Positions 37,537 through 48,130 of a DNA stretch of 48,130 bases are shown one piece after another; position 1 is the first letter of the stretch; each line of letters opens with the position of its first letter. The notes beneath the pieces were generated by a model, which saw only the letters and a program-made list of their open reading frames with translations, was not told the DNA's origin and made no database searches. The translations under genes were made by a program, and so were the position numbers. This DNA comes from Acanthaster planci (lineage: Eukaryota > Echinodermata > Asteroidea > Valvatida > Acanthasteridae): contig NW_019091420.1 in assembly GCF_001949145.1 (NCBI RefSeq), positions 857,390-905,519 on the forward strand, given 5' to 3'.

Positions 37537-39491
37537 GTTTTGACCCAGGACTAGGCCTTCATTTCTATTCAGCTTGTCTTTTTGTTCCTCGTGTTTTTTC
37601 TATTTGCTCGCTTTTGTCTTTTGTTGTTTGGTCCAGCCTCGCCAAATTCTGACACACGTTTCATCCCTGGGATGTCTGGCCACTGGGCTAATGTCCCCTT
37701 AAATTCAGCACAGGCTCCTTCCACTCTAAAAACACCTGGGACAAATTAGGATCCCTTTTTGGTCATATTTGACCCAGAAAGTAGTAACTTGTGGGAGAAG
37801 GAATCTCCACAAACCAGCCATACAACAACTTTCGTTGTCTTTTAATTAGATTATGCAAAATTTACCACTGACAAATTTGCCAACTCGTGCAACAATTTGT
37901 TGTACACATTAATGTTCAGACATGAGGAGTTCGCGCAGTTAAAAGCCAACCATTTTGATATTTTCGGGAGACACCCTAAATAATTGAATGAATAATCGTA
38001 ATTACTTAGATGAATAAAGACATCTAACAGACTGGAGATACCCGTCGGGCCCCAGTGATCAGCGATCATAGATATTATGTTTCCGATTTTCTCGAGTTAC
38101 ATGAGTTAAGTAAAAGAAGATGCAAGATTGTGGAATGTATGCAGCTCGATGAGCCCTTCAGTTTTTTATTTTTCTCAAATTATTGAAAATCTTTAAATTC
38201 AGTTATAAATACTATTAAAATTACTTAAAATCTTTTGGAGTTAAATTAATGTACTCATCCGCATTGTGACGACCCCTTTTCCCATGCTTTATTAAAACCA
38301 TTCGGATTTGCAAATATGTCTCCTTTTGTATTTGTGATCTTTGAGTCTATTAGAAATAAACTTTTTTTCATGCGTATGAGCGGGCGAAGTAGCATGGAAA
38401 AAGTTTTGTTTGTCTAAGATTCTGCGCAACCCACGTCCATTTTGTAGGTCGTGCAACTAGACAATATTTACAAGCTGTGTTGACAATGTTCTACCACGAT
38501 AGGACCAATTAATAAATGAATGACAAACAAGCCATGCGTTTTGTGCATAAATCAATGACAGAAAGGAACCAGCCAAACACTAATCAATATTTTCTTCAAA
38601 ATTTTGTTCAATACTCATTCATCAAGCTACAGGTGGATACATGCAGTGTACAAGATTGTTTTTAATTAAAACTCAAAAGCTTATGAGAAACACATGCCCT
38701 CAACTGTCATTTTTTTCGGGGGCAACCGATCACAAGACTGAAAAGGTACGCTAATGGCCAATGCGTGATGGCTGAACTTCAAATCTTGATTTTAGTCGGC
38801 CAAATATATCTGATTGATATTCACGATCATAGACCAAGACCGATGCTATTAAGCTTTAAAAATTAATGTTTGTGAATAACGTTATCACAATTATTCATAA
38901 GATAGTGCAAGAAGAGGATGACTTGATTCGGATTATTTCTTGAAGTGGCAACTAATGTTTTGCTAGGACACTTTCTGCAGAGGATAGAGTGTAAAATACA
39001 TTGCTTGTCTGTCTAATGCGGAAAAGACTCATTAGCAAGTACGTATATTTTGAGTCGTTGGTCAATCCACAGAAGGTACAATGTACGGTAACTTTGTGCA
39101 TTTATACGGAAGCCGACAGATTCCCCCTTCCTCTTTCAAGTGAATTCTGATCTGACCCTGGACAGTCTATGGTGGTGATGGCTGATGAGTTTGTGACAGT
39201 TGGCGTCTTTTATCGTTGACAATGGTGAATGTGATTGAGGTGTTCGTTTCCTGGGCAGTGAGCACAGTATAAACATGACAAAAGACAGAATAATCAACCT
39301 CTGTCAATCAGGCATTACCACACAATAAATAAAGATTTAAATGAACTGAAGGCTCGTTTAAATACATTTTAGTCTATAGTGTAGTAATGCCTGACCCCAG
39401 AAGGAGTGCGGCAAGGTTCGCAATTCTGTATTATATGCCCACCGGAGTGCGCACGCAGCGAATTTGGAGAAGCAAAATCTAAAGTTGCTGC

Positions 39492-39829
39492 AATAAGCCA
39501 TATGCGAGTTAAATTTGAATAAAATCTGGTACAATGAGTTCTTTAGATTCACGTGAACATAACTATTTGAGTTCTCCATACTAAAGACACTGCTATACCT
39601 CGTGATTCGGGGCCATCTTTTGCCTTGTACCAACACACTGTTTCAATGGGTAAGAAGGGCACAACGGAACCAGTCCGTTCCAGAGATGGTGGTCGCCGTG
39701 CAAAAGCTTGTCCAGAATCATGAGGTATAGCAACGGTGTCTTTAGTCTGGGAAAAATGTTATGTTTACGTGAATTTAAAGAACTCGGTGTACCAGATTTT
39801 TAACTCGCAACAGGCTTATTTCGCTGCCA
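39492..39829. mobile_element. Foldback family A, copy 3 (about 338 bp)
   Basis: The left arm has GCGAGTTAAATTTGAATAAA, CTGGTACAATGAGTTCTTTA and CACGTGAACATAAC. The right arm ends GTGTACCAGATTTTTAACTC then GCAACAGGCTTATT. It is the most symmetrical of the three copies; the centre CCAGTCCGTTCCAGAGATGG is inverted relative to copies 1 and 2. Confidence 0.75.
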
Positions 39830-39978
39830 CCCCCACTGCAACGGGGAATCCCCTTTTCCCGTGTATTTAAAGAGGGCGCTGTGCACACCCTCTGTTCAGG
39901 GTAGTTAATACAGAGAGAGCCACGGACGTATCTAAAAAACCCTTGACTTGCAACGCCTTTTTCTGAAATACAAGCCAA

Positions 39979-40103
39979 CCAGCGGCCATTTTACCGAGCC
40001 AAATACAAATGCGCGGGTTGGCTCGCTTCTATTAACGCCAGGGAGAACAAAGGCGGGTATTGCCGGGCAAGCTTTATAGTCGGCTCGGTAAAAGGGCCGC
40101 TAG
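39979..40103. repeat. Short inverted-repeat element, about 125 bp
   Basis: CCAGCGGCCATTTTACCGAG at the left pairs with GGCTCGGTAAAAGGGCCGCT at the right (about 22 bp, few mismatches). MITE-like, in the divergent intergenic region. Confidence 0.65.
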
Positions 40104-41105
40104 TGGATTCAATGATCTCTATAAGCTGATTAAGAGCATTGCGAGTCCAGATTTTTTTTATATACGTCCATGGGAGGGAGCCGAGACATGAGTGTCACCA
40201 TTGTTGGAAACAAAGTGGTAGGTGCATGCGCCAGTGCGCACGGACAGTTGGTATACGGTAGCGCAGGCTCTGCAGTACGGTACACCCAATGAACAGCCAT
40301 TCTGTTTCCAAAATCTGAGGCTGGCACAGTGGCACTCGTCTCTCGAGGGCACTGCTCTTTCTATTCACAGTTCTTCCTCTGCTAGTTCGTGCCCTGTTTG
40401 TTTCCCAGACCAGTCGCTGTTGCGATGGTAACGTGGTTGTGACAGTTGCCATAGCGACGTATACACGACCGACCAAGAGCACTTAACACCATTTACACTC
40501 CGTTGGTGTATGGTGTAGGCCCTATACATGCGCAAAGCGTAACTAACCATGGCAACTCGGGTCTCGCCGAGGATGGGGCAAGCTCTGCTGTGTGAGTTGC
40601 GAATAGGTTGATCGTGTACGTGACAGCTGCGCTTTGTCAGTTTTTGCCTCAACATGTACATTTAATGTGCCCCATTACTTTTACAAATGGCCGTATTTTC
40701 ATTTGGTGCTTTAAAAAAAAGTAGCTGCTTCACTTGGTGAATTATTCTTTTCCTTTTGTGTTGGCAGTCAGTCACATTTTGTGTTAGCGATTTGTAGGCA
40801 AAACGACGACTCCGGGGCACACAGAGGCAAGAGCACATCCGGTTCGGCAATGATGCACACGAAGATTCTGAGTGTGTTAATTAATCACTGGCTGTGGCCC
40901 TCCAAATCTGACATGACTGTTTCCGATATGCGTACATCCCTGGGGATACTTACCGGCCACTTGACCTTTCATTGCAACACAGGCCCATGATTCTACAAGC
41001 TCCTGGCATCGATTTGGTCGCCCAGTATTGTGCAAACACAGCGCGGACAATCCTGGCACAATCAGTCAGAAAAGGGATGGTGTGGGGATATTTATATTGG
41101 GCCAC

Positions 41106-41234
41106 TTTGTTTCACACGGATCTCGATTGCGATCAGTGATCCCGGAGCTGGTTCGCGCTATCCATTAGGCGGGTTCTGGTGACAGTGAACCAACGACAGA
41201 TCACTGATCGCGACCCGGATCCGCGTGAAACAAA
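41106..41234. repeat. Short inverted-repeat element, 129 bp
   Basis: TTTGTTTCACACGGATCTCG and GCGATCAGTGATC at the left pair with GATCACTGATCGCGACCCGG and ATCCGCGTGAAACAAA at the right. Arms of about 36 bp with four or five mismatches. It lies 1.2 kb upstream of the PTB gene start. Confidence 0.7.
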
Positions 41235-42409
41235 CAGGTTCAATTGTGTGTGTCTGTTCGGAGGCTATCTTGAAGTTATCCTGCGAACAAACTTTTTGGT
41301 TTGCCAAGAATTGCCGGAAGTTCTCTCTCATGCACACATGCAGGTCTGAGGTCTGAAAAGTTATGTTTTCTGTCCTCATCTGGCGTGACAACTCCCCCCC
41401 CCACACACACACCCAGACACAGAAATCAGTCTGAATTGATAATTATCCGACATTGTGTCGACTTATGTTATTTCGAAATTAACACCGAAGGAATGAGACT
41501 ATCATGATAAGCAATCAGAGAATATATTGTGAAATATGGAGCAATCGTTGCGCATATGCGCGAAAACGAAAACGCGTGCTTCTGTGTAGGCAAAAGCACG
41601 CTGAATGCATCCTATCTGCATGAAGTTGTCGCGGACACCACGACCTGTCACCTGCGTCATTGTCAGGCATCACTGCTCGGAAGGCATCATTCCCTGATGT
41701 AGGTGCAAAGTGTGTAAAAAAAACAGATTTAGTCCTTTTTGCCTCGATCTTAGGAAATCACCCGGGACAAATGCATGGCGGGTAAAGAGTCAGATAAACA
41801 AACATCATTAACAACGAAAGAAAACACCTACACCTGGGCACAACGTGAACAAGAAGGCAATCAGGATTTGACGCACGTTTGGCTTGCATGTCGTGGATTT
41901 TTGTTATGCCGAAATGTCGTGGATTGTTATCAAGGTCATATCCCCCTGCGCTGTGTGCACGTAGAGTCGGCGTACGTTGGCTGTCTCAACCCTTCCTCGT
42001 CACGGATCGCTGGTACTGTTTCCACGCAACTGCTTTATCACACGTCGCTACGAGTACGAGTTCATTATGTGGACCGAGTGACTGTCCCCCAGTGCCAACA
42101 CAAGCAAAGCCTGTTCTTGTTGAGCCCGGGGATCGGTTTCTGCGGGTCTTTCAACAGTCACGAGTGTGGGGTGGTCGGATGACACGTTAAACCTGTTGCA
42201 CTCGGCGCCAGCATACATTTCAGGCAGCGACTATTGTCGATGTATTACGTTGCATGAAATGGAATAATGGTTAGTCGAACCGAAACGGCAGCGGGAAAGT
42301 AAGGCTTCATTTCGCCTCGATCCTATTCTTCAACGAGGGATCATGGAATGCCGCACGGTGAATTACTGAGAAATTTCCCTTGAAACAATAATATTGTCGG
42401 TACGTCTGC

Positions 42410-42636
42410 ATGCGATGGCGGCTGGCGGACCCGCGAGCGCGGCCCGCGGTCCCCCGCCCGGGCTGGCCTTCAATCTGGACGAGTGGGTACCGTGCGTGGC
42501 TTACCTGGGCCACACCGACCAGAGAGAGACGAACACGGTCACGAATGCCGACCTCGCCCGGGTGGTCGCTAAGCTGTATGGTCGCCATGAACTTGACCAC
42601 GGAGCTATCATGGGTCAGATGCCCACAACAACAGAG
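42410..42636 (+). promoter_or_regulatory. Upstream out-of-frame ATG overlapping the PTB start
   Basis: An ATG at 42410 lies five bases before the chosen start, in another frame and in poor context (T at -3, C at +4). In the spliced mRNA its frame would run 87 codons and stop at 44417. Scanning ribosomes that use it would miss the PTB start, so it may lower translation; leaky scanning is expected. Confidence 0.45.
42415..42636 (+). CDS. PTB-domain gene, coding exon 1
   Basis: Residues 1-74, from MAAGGPASAARG to the first half of the PTB domain, ending GAIMGQMPTTTE before the GTAGGC donor. Very GC- and CpG-rich, as expected near a promoter. The frame is open a little further upstream but has no earlier ATG near it. 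Confidence 0.85.
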
Positions 42637-45112
42637 GTAGGCCTTCGTTTACCGATGCTTGCCCTTTATTCGCATGTTCAGGTTTGTCCGTTCTCTCATA
42701 AAATTGTATTATTTTGCCTTGAAGTGCGCTATAATGTGATTAACCCTAACAGTCCTCAATCCTTCACCTGTTGGAGGACTGAGGACTGTTAGGGTTAATT
42801 AGTTAAATTTTTAAAATCTAATTTCCATCTGTCCATTTGTCTGTTCGTCTATTTATTGCAATTTCATGTTTTTTGTAAAATAGAATGATTAAAGATGAAT
42901 GCAGTTGGTTTTCAAGATGTCTGTGAGTGAATGATGTTAAATGGTACGATTTTTTTACAAATTGGAAATTTAGAGTGTAATGTATTTTAAGAGAATTGCT
43001 TCGAGATTTTCATTTCTTCCAGTTTCAAGTATATTATTGTGTCGAGTTACAAGCGGCAGACTTGTCACCCATTCCTTAAAATCCTAGTCCTGTGCATTGG
43101 CTTCCTGAGATGTGAGAGTTCCTATTACAGAAACGAATATTACATCAGATGCTTCCGTCTGACAAAATATTTTCCATAAAAAGATTGGGTGTCGCGCCCA
43201 ACACCAGACATGGATTGTATTCTATACTCATAGACACAGAGAGGACAGTATACGTGCCAATTATAACAAAAAGACGTGCACGGGCGGTGTGTCGTGTAAA
43301 TGTTGCCCTGCCAACTGCACCGTAGCATTAATTGACCTTTTAAGATGCCCTCTTTTGCGAGAAAACTTCCCTATAGCGTTGTTTTCTCGCCACTAATTCT
43401 AACAAGCATCGTCGACCACACAAAACTCATCAACTAATTATTCGGCGCGCTGCTCTCGAGTTTGGCATACAATTGTGTTTTTGTTTTGCCTTCAGTACCT
43501 CATTTACATGACATTGGGTCTTTGAAAAGTGCTACCTGTCGCCTTGGTGATACTCGCATGAAAGCACACGAATCGATAGTACGTAGCAGTGCTACTCTAA
43601 AAATAGAACAGTAAATTTATGAACCTGAATTAGACAACCTACATATGCATTAGGCCTACGCACTTAAAAACGTGTGACATTTACTGCACAGCCATTGTTA
43701 CAAAATGGAAGGTCCTCGGTTCTCCTGAATACTTTTCTGAAACAAACATGTACTTCATCGGGTAGAAACTGAAAACTGAAATAATTATAATGCATGCGCC
43801 GGTGTAGGATTTGATCCGAGGACATTCGAATTCGGTTGGAAAGTATACGAAGTACACACAAAAACATGCATGTATAATGCGAACACTACAATGTGTTTGG
43901 GTACACATTACATTCAGACCGAGGACAACAACACAAAAGAGAATAATTGAGGGCATTTGTTGCCAAGGTTTTCTTAGACGTCAAATTGTTTAAGTTAGTA
44001 AGGTTTGTTCACAGAAACTACACAGGTCCTCGATGTTTCGTGTTGTCACGAGTAAACCATTGTGTCAAGTCCTCAGTCGATCCTGTAGGTTTTCGAGAAT
44101 AACAAGACTTTAACTCAATTCCTTGTTTTGTTTGACTCCTTCCATCGGCTGTGTTTTGTAAACCAACATGTTAGACAAGGCCTATGTAGGTCCTACCGGT
44201 AATCAGTCTTGAGGCAGTAAGGAATTCATCTCGCGTTGTTTTAAACTTGATGTGGCAGAAACACTGAACACTTTTGCACAACAAAGCATGTCCAACGCTG
44301 ACTTTGAGGATTATCTATCGTTCATCTGTGATTCATCTGTCGCTCTTAATCATTCCGTAAATTGTCTTCTACTTATGCAGGTGTATGTTAAAGTTGTGCC
44401 TCCAGGACTCATTTTAAGGGTCATCAATACCTCTCTATCCCACCGGGCGAGCGACGGTCCCCGTGAGGGCATCAGAGAGTTCTTCGAGACTGTCCGTATA
44501 GCGAGATGCTCCGCCAATCACGAGCCGTGCACCCACGCTCTAGTCTGGGTCTACAACCGCCGGCCGTCGCTCGGTGGGACCGTGGACGGACTGGTGGAGT
44601 GCCACGGCGTGGTGTGCCGTGACCTGCGGGACGCCACCAGGCTGGCCAACACGCTGGCCATGGCGTTCTACGAGATGCGTCAGCAATCCGTCGCCATCGG
44701 GAACGCCTTTGGCGCCGTGGGTGGCGCGGTGAGCATGTCTGGGCTGATGTGGAGCATGCCAGGGGAACTGCCACCGGCCTACACGCCCGTTACCGGCGAT
44801 GGAGCCCCTGAGCCGCGGGCAATGCGGGGCAGAAGCCGCGGCAGCAGGCAGATGCGAGTTCTGGAGGTGGCCACTGTCCACCGCGAGGACGACTGTGATG
44901 AGGATTCCGGACTGGACCCGAGCCCCAGGTCGACTGGTTCCCCGAGCTCGCGAGAGGCTACCCCACGAAACGCCACTGGAGGCATGAGGAATTCCACCGT
45001 GTCGCTGCACTCAACCGTCGCCATCTCCGAGGGCAGGTCTCCACGCGGACGGCGGCCCGGTGGCTTGCCGGACGTTTCTGCAGACGACTCTTGGGGAAGC
45101 CGTGTCGAGTAA
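42415..45112 (+). CDS. PTB/PID-domain adaptor protein (PID1/FAM43-like), 317 aa
   Basis: Join of 42415-42636 and 44381-45112, phase 0, GTAGGC donor and TTATGCAG acceptor. The N-terminal 20 residues are Ala/Gly/Pro-rich. The PTB/PID domain spans about 21-176: first strand WVPCVAYLGHTDQ, helix NADLARVVAKLYG, then FFETVRIARCSANH, HALVWVYN and ECHGVVCRDL, and the C-terminal helix DATRLANTLAMAFYEMRQQ. The RIAxCxAxH...WVY...CHxVxC pattern is that of PID1 and FAM43, cytoplasmic adaptors; PID1 is known to bind the LRP1 tail NPxY motif. The tail (about 190-317) is rich in Ser, Pro and acidic residues and likely disordered. The start at 42415 has G at -3 and +4. PID1 against FAM43 orthology cannot be settled here. 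Confidence 0.88.
42739..42799. repeat. 61-bp hairpin related to the 51-bp minisatellite
   Basis: ATTAACCCTAACAGTCCTCA at the left and its reverse complement at the right, about 27 bp arms with two or three mismatches. The CCCTAACAGTCC motif is shared with the minisatellite at 12901 and the unit at 14796. In the PTB gene intron; the rest of that intron (42637-44380) shows nothing else I recognise. Confidence 0.75.
44381..45112 (+). CDS. PTB-domain gene, coding exon 2 (last)
   Basis: Residues 75-317, starting VYVKVVPPGLILRV, which continues the PTB sheet from exon 1 without a gap, and ending DDSWGSRVE with TAA. It holds the more conserved half of the PTB domain and the whole low-complexity tail. 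Strikingly GC-rich, so all six frames stay open for long stretches; only this one shows a domain. Confidence 0.9.
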   Translation: MYVKVVPPGLILRVINTSLSHRASDGPREGIREFFETVRIARCSANHEPCTHALVWVYNRRPSLGGTVDGLVECHGVVCRDLRDATRLANTLAMAFYEMRQQSVAIGNAFGAVGGAVSMSGLMWSMPGELPPAYTPVTGDGAPEPRAMRGRSRGSRQMRVLEVATVHREDDCDEDSGLDPSPRSTGSPSSREATPRNATGGMRNSTVSLHSTVAISEGRSPRGRRPGGLPDVSADDSWGSRVE

Positions 45113-48100
45113 GTCCAGAATATCGAAAGATTCATGTCCTGGGCACTCCTGAACGCACTGGGTACAAACTTACATGCCAATCGAAACTTGTATCGAACTA
45201 GCCCATAGTAACCTTATAATACACTGCACTATAGCTGGTTACATTTTTATGCACGTTCGAACATTCCCCCGTGGTTCGAGCGACAAAATATGCACAAAAT
45301 ATATCCAGGACCCATGCAAACTCACCCGACTAGTACACGTATTCACAAATGGTCGTCGCTCGAACTTGAACGAGGACGTTTTGCGTTGAGCGCAGTTCTT
45401 TACTGAGTCACCTGTGTTCACAAATGGGTAACTGCGGCAGTGTCAAGTCGCTAACCTGCCGTTTTAACGCCGTTCATTTGATGTGTGGGGTGTTCGATTT
45501 TTTTCACTGGCCGTGGACCATGTTTTGGGCTATAACAAATGCCTTTCCAAACTAGTTTGATTAGTCCGTAACAAGTAGGATATCGTGATCTACACGTTTA
45601 TGCTTTGCAATGTTTGACTCGGTCAAAACAAGCAGTTTTAATGTCATTTTTAAAGATTTCAGGTTTCTGTAGTTCTGATCAACTGTATGCCATCTGACGT
45701 CTCAAAATGGTGTTGATATGAGCTTCCCTACCGTCCTGTGTGTTTCAGCGCTGTTATCTGGTTGTTTGATACAAATTTATGGCCGTGTCTTTGAAAAAAA
45801 ATACTTGTAATTATAGAGTTCGGCATGGCGCTGAAGCGTTTTCTGAAATGGCGCTTGCAGTGGCTGCAGACCAGAGCAGGTACTGTTCGTGAAGCAGTCG
45901 GTGAAATGTGAGGGATGGACTTTGCTCGCAAGGCGAACGTCCATGAAACATGCGCGAGACTCTATATTACCTACTACATAGTTGATTTTGTAAAAAAATT
46001 ACTCAGAATTTTTATTTTCTCGTGCTTATATTAAGTTGGATGCAACGCAGTATGTACGTCCTACTGAATGTAACTAATTGAGCTTTAAATATATACTTTA
46101 TATATACAGTAATGCTAAATTATATAAATATGTTAAATTTATACACATTTACACAGATTTATCAAACTTAAAATTACTATGTTTCTATGGCACATATAAG
46201 AACTGAAGGTTTGAAGTTAATGGTTGATTTATCAATTGCATTGTATGATTAATTTGTACTCGGAGAATCCTCAGAAAATGTCCATGAACGTATTCTTTAA
46301 AGTTTTCTTTTCCAACAAACAGTAAGAACCGTCGAGCAAAATTAATAATACATGTATATGATAAGAGCGCCTTTTATAATGGCCACAATAGGACGTCATA
46401 GTGCTCGGCTTAGCATGCGCGTGAAAGCACATTGATGCGGCCATATAGGTAAATGTGAACATTTTAAGGCAACAGCTATGTTGCCAATAAAGGGGGGTAA
46501 CTTCCTGTAAGGTTGGCCTCCCATACAAATGGTAGACAGTAGGCCTAAAGGAAAGGTGCCTACAGCACAGTATTCAGCAGTAATCAAACGACCCGGATGG
46601 CGTGTCGTGTTAACCTTTGCATCGTCATGATGGCTTTTTCGTGTATCGTTGCTTGGAAACCGCGAGCCTCTTTCATAACACAACAGATCCGGATCTTTTT
46701 TTCCCCATGACTGCCCAGGGTTTTCCCCTTTATAGAATTCAACGCGAGGTTTATTGCCAAGACCTTCCTGGTCTCCTTGTTGTGCTAAAGTTCCATTGTG
46801 GACTCTTCAGTCAGTGTACCCGGAAAAAAATAATGCAGTGCATTATTTGAATTTTGCTTGTATTTCGTGTTGTGCGCGACCACTGCATCGTATTACACAT
46901 GCGCACTTGTCATGCAATTCAGCCTGCAATATGTGCGGTTAGCTCTTTCAAGCACTGCCAAACTTGGATTAAAACAGCAAACTTTTGGCACCCTTTGAAA
47001 TGAGGTACAGTTTGTCCTTCACTAATGTGATGCGAACTTCAGAAGTTTTGCCCGGTTCGTAAAGTGCGCCTCCTATTGACAAAATATTTCCCGCTTTGAA
47101 CAGCGCTGTCATGAAAATGTCGAAAAGATGTGACACATAACACTGATCATGCGTTCTATCTTGTAACTGGGGGAATCTCTAGAGAGTGCTAAATTTCAGG
47201 CTACTTTGCCTCCGTAAATGGAGTGGTTAACCTAGCCTTTGAAAATAATTGGGTGGCTACTTCGCCTTAGAAAATAAATTTTAAAAATTGAAGTCTCTTT
47301 TTGTGTGTTTTTCTTTATCCAAGTTTTTTCTTTTCCAAACTAAAGTAAATGAATTTTTATATCAAAAGGAAAATAAATAGACCACCTGGGTAACAAATAA
47401 AATAAGATATGAAAAGAAGCGCCGCCGCTGTAGCTTACCAGAATATATTAGCTGTATGCTACTGCCAAACAACCCGGTTCACCGCAGCGACTAACGCGAA
47501 GAAAAAATGATAAAACTTAACAACCGGAATCACCCAGAAGGAAGCGCAGGAACTCGGAGTAGTGGAGCGACCGCTTGTGACCATCAGCCACGCAGGAAGG
47601 AATGAGAGAGAGAGCCTCCTGCGTCGTATTTTGTAATCCCTGACCAGGACAATGTCCCTGACGTCAAAGCAAAATAGCAGGAAGAAGGGCGGATCCAGGG
47701 GCCGGGGTGGGGCTCACCTACCAAAAAAGCAGCATATGTCTAGTTTGAAATTTGAGAGAAAGACCCTTTAAGGTGTGCAAAAAAAAACCCCAAAATGTGT
47801 CCCCACACCTCGGAAAGGCCATAAGAAGTTACATTACAAAATTTCAAACATTTGAGCTTGAAAAGGTATAGGTTAATTACCTCTTCAGACAAGGACAAAT
47901 AACGATAGCATTGCTGACACACGTCATTTCCATCAACACGCGGCAAGTTTCTTTACTGCTATTCGCACTCTCTTTTCGCACTCCAGGTTCGAGTTTGGGC
48001 GGCCTGTTCTTGACACGGGTTTCTTGTTCTCGCGCGCGAACGGCGGGAACACGACTCAAGAACACTGTTCTCGGAACAGGATCACACACCAACCCCTCGT

Positions 48101-48130
48101 CAGGATTTTACAGGAGCACACGGAAAAACT
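45113..48130. other. 3' flank of PTB gene, no further gene recognised
   Basis: It should contain the 3' UTR of the PTB gene. The first clear AATAAA is at 46486-46491, 1.4 kb after the stop, and is only a candidate polyadenylation signal. AT-rich to about 47300, then GC-richer to the right end. Short frames near 47877-48092 show no domain. Confidence 0.4.

Larger units (their letters stand above)
34714..42414. other. Divergent intergenic region between LRP-like and PTB genes
   Basis: 7.7 kb separating two head-to-head start codons; it must hold both promoters and any noncoding 5' exons. The stretch near 35585-35705 is rich in CpG (GACGCGCGCGGCGGC). Four inverted-repeat elements are listed separately. 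A 135-codon frame at 41775-42182 has an ATG but no recognisable domain. I see no convincing TATA box. Confidence 0.5.

Noticed and set aside
41775-42182. 135-codon plus-strand frame upstream of the PTB gene
   Set aside because: It has an ATG but no recognisable domain or splice context, and another long frame overlaps it. It may be part of a 5' region.
44472-45180. Long minus-strand frames opposite the second PTB exon
   Set aside because: They are Arg/Ala/Pro-rich shadows of a very GC-rich coding exon and carry no domain.
47659-47666. Palindromic TGACGTCA, a CRE consensus
   Set aside because: A single 8-base match far from any identified promoter is not evidence of function.
1-48130. CRISPR arrays, prokaryotic operons, riboswitches or rRNA genes
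   Set aside because: The window is plainly eukaryotic; the tandem repeats have no spacer structure and no rRNA or riboswitch core was seen.

Overview
The window comes from an animal nuclear genome. Two genes are split by GT-AG introns, the coding parts are GC-rich against an AT-rich background, and introns and flanks are dense in short inverted-repeat transposon remnants, tRNA-like repeats and minisatellites. The extracellular modules (YWTD propellers, EGF, Sushi), the intron density and the many TACATGTACATGTA-type tracts fit a marine invertebrate deuterostome such as a cephalochordate, echinoderm or hemichordate. That placement is an inference; nothing in the window fixes the species.

Gene 1 (minus strand, 34713 down to 174, continuing off the left edge) is a large secreted or membrane receptor of the LDL-receptor-related class. 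I traced 21 coding exons by hand. All junctions keep frame and all introns are GT-AG, giving 1060 codons so far. Order: hydrophobic N-terminal segment (exon 1), YWTD propeller 1 (exons 2-7), EGF 1 (exon 8), propeller 2 (exons 9-13), EGF 2 (exon 14), propeller 3 (exons 15-19), EGF 3 (exon 20), and a six-cysteine Sushi/CCP domain (exon 21). The intron phases repeat from one propeller-EGF block to the next, which records growth by tandem duplication of one seven-exon module. A Sushi domain straight after LRP5/6-like propellers is not the textbook LRP4/5/6 layout, which continues into a fourth propeller and LDLa repeats.

Gene 2 (plus strand, 42415-45112) has two coding exons and encodes a 317-residue PTB/PID-domain protein of the PID1/FAM43 type, a cytoplasmic adaptor. 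Its start codon is preceded five bases upstream by an out-of-frame ATG. The two genes are divergent, with about 7.7 kb between their start codons.

The rest is intron and intergenic DNA. It holds at least six families of foldback or terminal-inverted-repeat elements. These include a 452-bp hAT-like element with a perfect 8-bp target duplication, a three-copy 340-360 bp foldback family with one nested insertion, and two two-copy MITE families. It also holds tRNA-derived repeats, a 51-bp minisatellite open in frame on both strands, an 82-bp tandem repeat, and one unexplained 197-codon open frame inside intron 1 of gene 1. From 45113 to the right end I see no recognisable gene.
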